Assembly: GCA_944739405.2 (NCBI GenBank) | Contig: OX123196.2 | Coordinates: 55,838,196-55,902,195 of the forward strand | Direction: 5' to 3' | Source of the DNA: Euclidia mi | Lineage: Eukaryota; Arthropoda; Insecta; Lepidoptera; Erebidae | DNA: 64,000 bases | Shown: positions 60,020-64,000 of the stretch, in pieces | Position numbering within the stretch: position 1 is the stretch's first letter | Layout of the letters: every line of letters begins with the position of its first letter | Notes under the pieces: model-generated | The model's input: only the letters and a program-made list of their open reading frames with translations | Told to the model about the DNA's origin: nothing | Database searches by the model: none | Translations under genes and position numbers: made by a program

Positions 60020-61740
60020 TCTTTTTGGTAGCTTGATTGTCTGGTACACTTAAGGGAAATCAATTATGTTGGCAAATATACAGTAAGAAGTCCCGTATAA
60101 TTTTAAAACAACACATATACATTTATGAAACATCAGTTGCAATAAAACCGCAATACCCTTTTAGGTATCTGAAATATAATACCACTACAGACTGAAGCAA
60201 ATTCACAACAATCAGTAAACCTAATGAATACAGGCGTATAGTAATCAACGTTCAACGGCTAAGAAGAGGATTCGTATAACTGAAACATCTTTATTGATAT
60301 CCTAAGATCATCTCACCCGAACTAGGCATAGCCTGTACAAAATGAACCAAAACAAAAACAAAATTTATGTTCCTAAAGGGGCAGCTAGATTCAGACAAAT
60401 TGTTCTCATCACACCAAGAAAGTTTAACTCATCATACCCTGCTTAGCAGTCGCAGTTATGAACCACTGGACCAAACAGCACAATCTTCTTGAAATTATTT
60501 CTGCAATGAAACGTGCCAAGTAAAACACTTTTGGAATATTTATTATTAATATAAAAGTGACCATTGGTTGCTTCATAAATTGACAGGCATGACCGAGAAA
60601 TAGTTGTTATTTCTTAAATGCATATACAGTAGTTATGGTATAGTTCACAACCAGACCCAGAACAAATCATCATCACACAAAACTTTGTCCTACTTGTGAA
60701 ATGAAACAACGACCTCCAGCGTACCAGTCAGAACCACAAACCGCAAGACCAACAACCATGAAACAGCACAGCTTTTGACTGATCACTTTCCACTTTGATT
60801 TCAAATGAAGTCACACGAAAGATAATTTAATTTCTTTTGACGTCAGTCACGGTGCCCAATTTATTGTGTACAGCAGCTTAAGAGAGTTCCATCGCCTGTC
60901 CAATCGAACGGAAGTCCTTTTGACATTGAGAAACATGAAAGATGTCTACCGACGTGTAATTGCCATGAAATCGCTGAAAACGTGGCCGCACCTACGTCAT
61001 TATGAACGCACTTTATTTGAGTTTGTGAGCCCGGTTATTACTGAAACTCTGTATTTCACCGTAGTTCATTTTGTTGTATGGTCCAAGTTATAAACGGTGT
61101 TGCAGATGTTTAAAGTTGGTATCGTATCACTATTCACTACATGATGATTGTTGGATTATTGCGATACTGATAATATTCGCTTGTAGCTACTTACAATTGA
61201 TGTCATCTATCGTACAATGGTGAAGACACTAACACTGGCGACACCATACGGACGCTGATGGAACTACGAACAAAGATAGGAGAGCCTGAAACACGCTATT
61301 AGGATATACATAGACGTTTGCTTTGTTATACAATTTCGCAAAAACGCTAATACTGCCTCTTTTACACTGGTACTTTTGATGTCAATAATTTATTCGTAAT
61401 GTGTAATTATAAAAGCGAAAGTAGATAATTATTTCCAAAGAAATTGAATGATTAACCAATGCAAGTAAGAATGCCTTTGTGCTCTAAATTTATTAACATA
61501 AGCAGGTTTTGTGATATGTAAATTAAATAAAAGGGAAAAGTAAATTAATTTCCATATATTATCTGATTATGAAAGGCGAGCGTGACAAACAAATTAAGAA
61601 TTGCTTTCTCTTTCCTTTGCAGATTTCTAAAAAGGCAGTACCATACCAACCTATAAGGATATATATGACACCATCTTTGTTGATAATTATTTGCAAACTA
61701 CGACATCAATAATAACCATATATTTCCTTTCTCTATGCAT
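60020..61740. other. no gene recognised
   Basis: No convincing coding frame; the 75-codon frame at 60866-61093 has no recognised motif. A TTCCTTTGCAG at 61611-61621 could be an acceptor. Confidence 0.45.
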
Positions 61741-61744
61741 TATA

Positions 61745-62095
61745 CATACATACATAGACTCACGCCTGTTTCCCGGAGGGGTAGGCAGAAACTACGGAAC
61801 GCCATTTGCAACGATCCTGACATATCTCTCTTGCTTCATTCACTCCCATCTGATTCCTCATGCATGCTCTTTTGTTCAGGGTACTTCTAACCTGTCCTGT
61901 TTTAAGGATGTCTCCAATCTGGTCAGAGAACGTCCGCCTAGAACTTCCCCTTCGTCCTGTCCCATTCACACTTACCTTGTATATCTGCTTGGTCAATCTT
62001 TCGTCACCCATCCTCTCCACGTGCCCAAACCTTTCTCGATGCTTGTCACTACATCTTCTTTTACCCCACAATACTCTCTTATCACATTTGGAAAT
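61745..62095 (-). mobile_element. RTE-type LINE 3' end, second copy
   Basis: The minus strand encodes CGVKEDVVTSIEKG, then GTWRGW and GHVERMGDERLTKQIYKVSV, matching the C-terminus at 17690-17870, and ends in GCCTACCCCTCCGGGAAACA, then GGCGTGAGTCTATGTATGTA. The frame is broken near 62040. 5'-truncated. Confidence 0.85.
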
Positions 62096-63667
62096 GTTGG
62101 CAAGGAAATGACGTGGCTTAACTCACATGCAAAGTTGCATTCGCTCACATATTCTGAAAACAATGCCAGTTTTCTTAATGCATCTCCATAATTCATAATT
62201 ATTGATTTTACATTAAGATTCAAAATAGAGTGCTAATGTAAGCCCATAAAAACATACGGTTATTAAAATTATATGAAAGTGGAACAAGGTAAATTTAATA
62301 TTGTTTTATGTATTTATAGAACCCGGTGCAGTCAAACGCATTTAGTAACGTAATATGTCTTAAACTACAGATCAAAAGTTGTGTACAAACTCTACTCATA
62401 GTAAAGGTGCCTTTGAAAATTGTTCATCTCATCTTTCGTAATTTGAAATGGAATTTTATGTGTCTGCGTATAGATTTTTCATATACGATAAGTGAACCGA
62501 TCTGGTTATCTTGTAAAAACTATCACTGATTTTTCAACATAGACAAAATCGCAAAACCTAAACTGCTGTAGCAAGAATGATGTTTAAACTAAAGGTGCCT
62601 TTTATATGAGGCTAGCACCTACTAAGGAGGGCTTTTTAAGTTCAATTTCTTAGGAAATAAAGCAAACTGAGCCTAAAATGCTGGCAGTTAGTTTAATGTA
62701 ATGTTCCGTTTTTCGGTGAAAGTATAGTACTTTTGAGACTAAGACTAAGCGGCTGCTGGATTGAAGAACAAGTTTGCTGGAATTTTATTATCTGATTCCT
62801 ATGAGCCGCAATGTATTTATTTACACGAAATAATAGGCAGTACGTTATCTCAGCAAAATAGTGTTGTACCGATTATTTTGTTCTATGAAATTGTAGCTTT
62901 CTTCGTAATCTGCGGTAGTATGTTTTTCTTTGCTTTGAACAATACCTGACTTTTAACAGTTTTGTGAATAATCCATAGAGACCTTGAAACAATCAAAATG
63001 GATATGAGTAAGATGGTGTTTATTTGCGTAGACTGATTTCTGCATATTATTAATTATGTTATACGCGTCAGAAACTATTGACGTGCCATCAATAGTTTCA
63101 TCAATTGACCAAGCGAAGCTAATATTCTCTCAATTTGAGTAAGACTAGTAATTGCAGTCTGGGATGCAAGTATGCAACTGGGATAACGTTAAGAAGATGA
63201 CTATGAAGACTAGTGTGCAAGCAGGAAGCAATGATTAGAGACGTAATTTCTTCAAGTTATTTGACAGCGACAGCATTTTAGAAAGAACATCTGCATCTGA
63301 AACTACCCGTTTCCTCAGTTACTACTTTCCTTTACAAACTTTTAGATCTAGCTTAGGCATCCCTTCAGATATACTATAAATTGGTACACTTCTAAGCCCT
63401 CTATCATCTTATGCCTTGAACTAAATAATTACGGAGTGTAATGTTACGAATGAAATAAATGCAGTGCCTACACATGTTACGTATGTACTTTCAACTTAAT
63501 GAAGTTATATGATAGCGCGATGTGAATATTATGGGGTATGGTAGGTATTTGTGTACATTACAAGCCACAACTCGCCACAGAAAAGCAGTCGAAAGGCATA
63601 GTTGCATGAACTTTAAACTGGAATAATATGTTGCGCATTCGTGTATATTTATTCAGCAATGATGGAG
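62096..63667. other. no gene recognised
   Basis: Short frames only. A small hairpin, GAAACTATTGA with TCAATAGTTTC, lies at about 63070-63099. Confidence 0.5.
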
Positions 63668-63905
63668 AATATCTGCATGAGTTTTTCATTTTGTTTAAAA
63701 TTCTGCATATTTTATTTTTACTTTATCAAGGATTAGTCGGTTTATAACAGAATACATTTATTCTGATAAAACATTAATATTATTTTTTACTGTAGCATAA
63801 CATATGCATATGATCTGCGAGTTTTTCTAGTGGATTTAAATATTTGCATGAGTTTTATTTTGTTGCTCCATATTTTATTTTTGGTTTATCAAGAATTACA
63901 ATTTT
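63668..63905 (+). repeat. diverged tandem pair
   Basis: Two related blocks (about 63668-63740 and 63838-63905) share TGCATGAGTTT, CATATTTTATTTTT and TTTATCAAG. No coding. Confidence 0.6.
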
Positions 63906-64000
63906 GGGAATGGACATGCTATACTTCTATAACATAACATAATGATACATGTTCACGTGTTTTCTAGTTAATATAATTTGTTGAAATTGTTATTTGGTAA

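Overview
The window looks like AT-rich nuclear DNA of an insect, most likely a moth or butterfly (Lepidoptera). The evidence is the transposon content: SINE and LINE tails, Helitron termini and a BEL/Pao element of types I recognise as common in that order. There is no operon structure. Coding regions carry frameshifts and stops, and candidate splice sites occur. It is a transposon-dense intergenic or intronic landscape holding one clear host-type coding exon and one possible terminal exon.

Layout. 1-5765: 3' part of a decayed BEL/Pao LTR retrotransposon (gag, protease, reverse transcriptase, RNase H, integrase, polypurine tract, probable 3' LTR). 5904-8850: about 360-bp inverted repeats around a core holding a deleted PIF/Harbinger element and a 300-bp tandem duplication. 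8907-14565: Rep/helicase gene of a Helitron-type element with a papain-like protease domain, probably bounded by short inverted termini at about 8499 and 16074. 16098-16617 and 24061-24563: a 500-bp direct duplication. 16725-18060: RTE-type LINE remnant. 18180-28370: SINEs with target-site duplications, a perfect hairpin and a GC-rich island. 29323-33776 (minus): a single exon encoding a very long glutamine-rich protein with about twelve spaced NKR motifs. 34000-64000: mostly unique non-coding DNA with scattered LINE fragments, tRNA- and 5S-headed SINEs, a pogo-like element, a piggyBac-like element nested in a Helitron fragment, a hAT-like MITE and a candidate terminal exon near 59847.

How the parts relate. 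The mobile elements act separately, but the sequence suggests two parasite-host pairs: SINEs and LINEs sharing the same 3' tail, which implies the LINE machinery copied the SINEs. Several near-perfect hairpins with tiny loops interrupt element coding sequence. At 3064-3125 and 41643-41697 the flanking reading frame shows which arm is original, which fits template-switch mutation or an assembly fold-back. Boundaries marked approximate were read by eye; no database search was possible.
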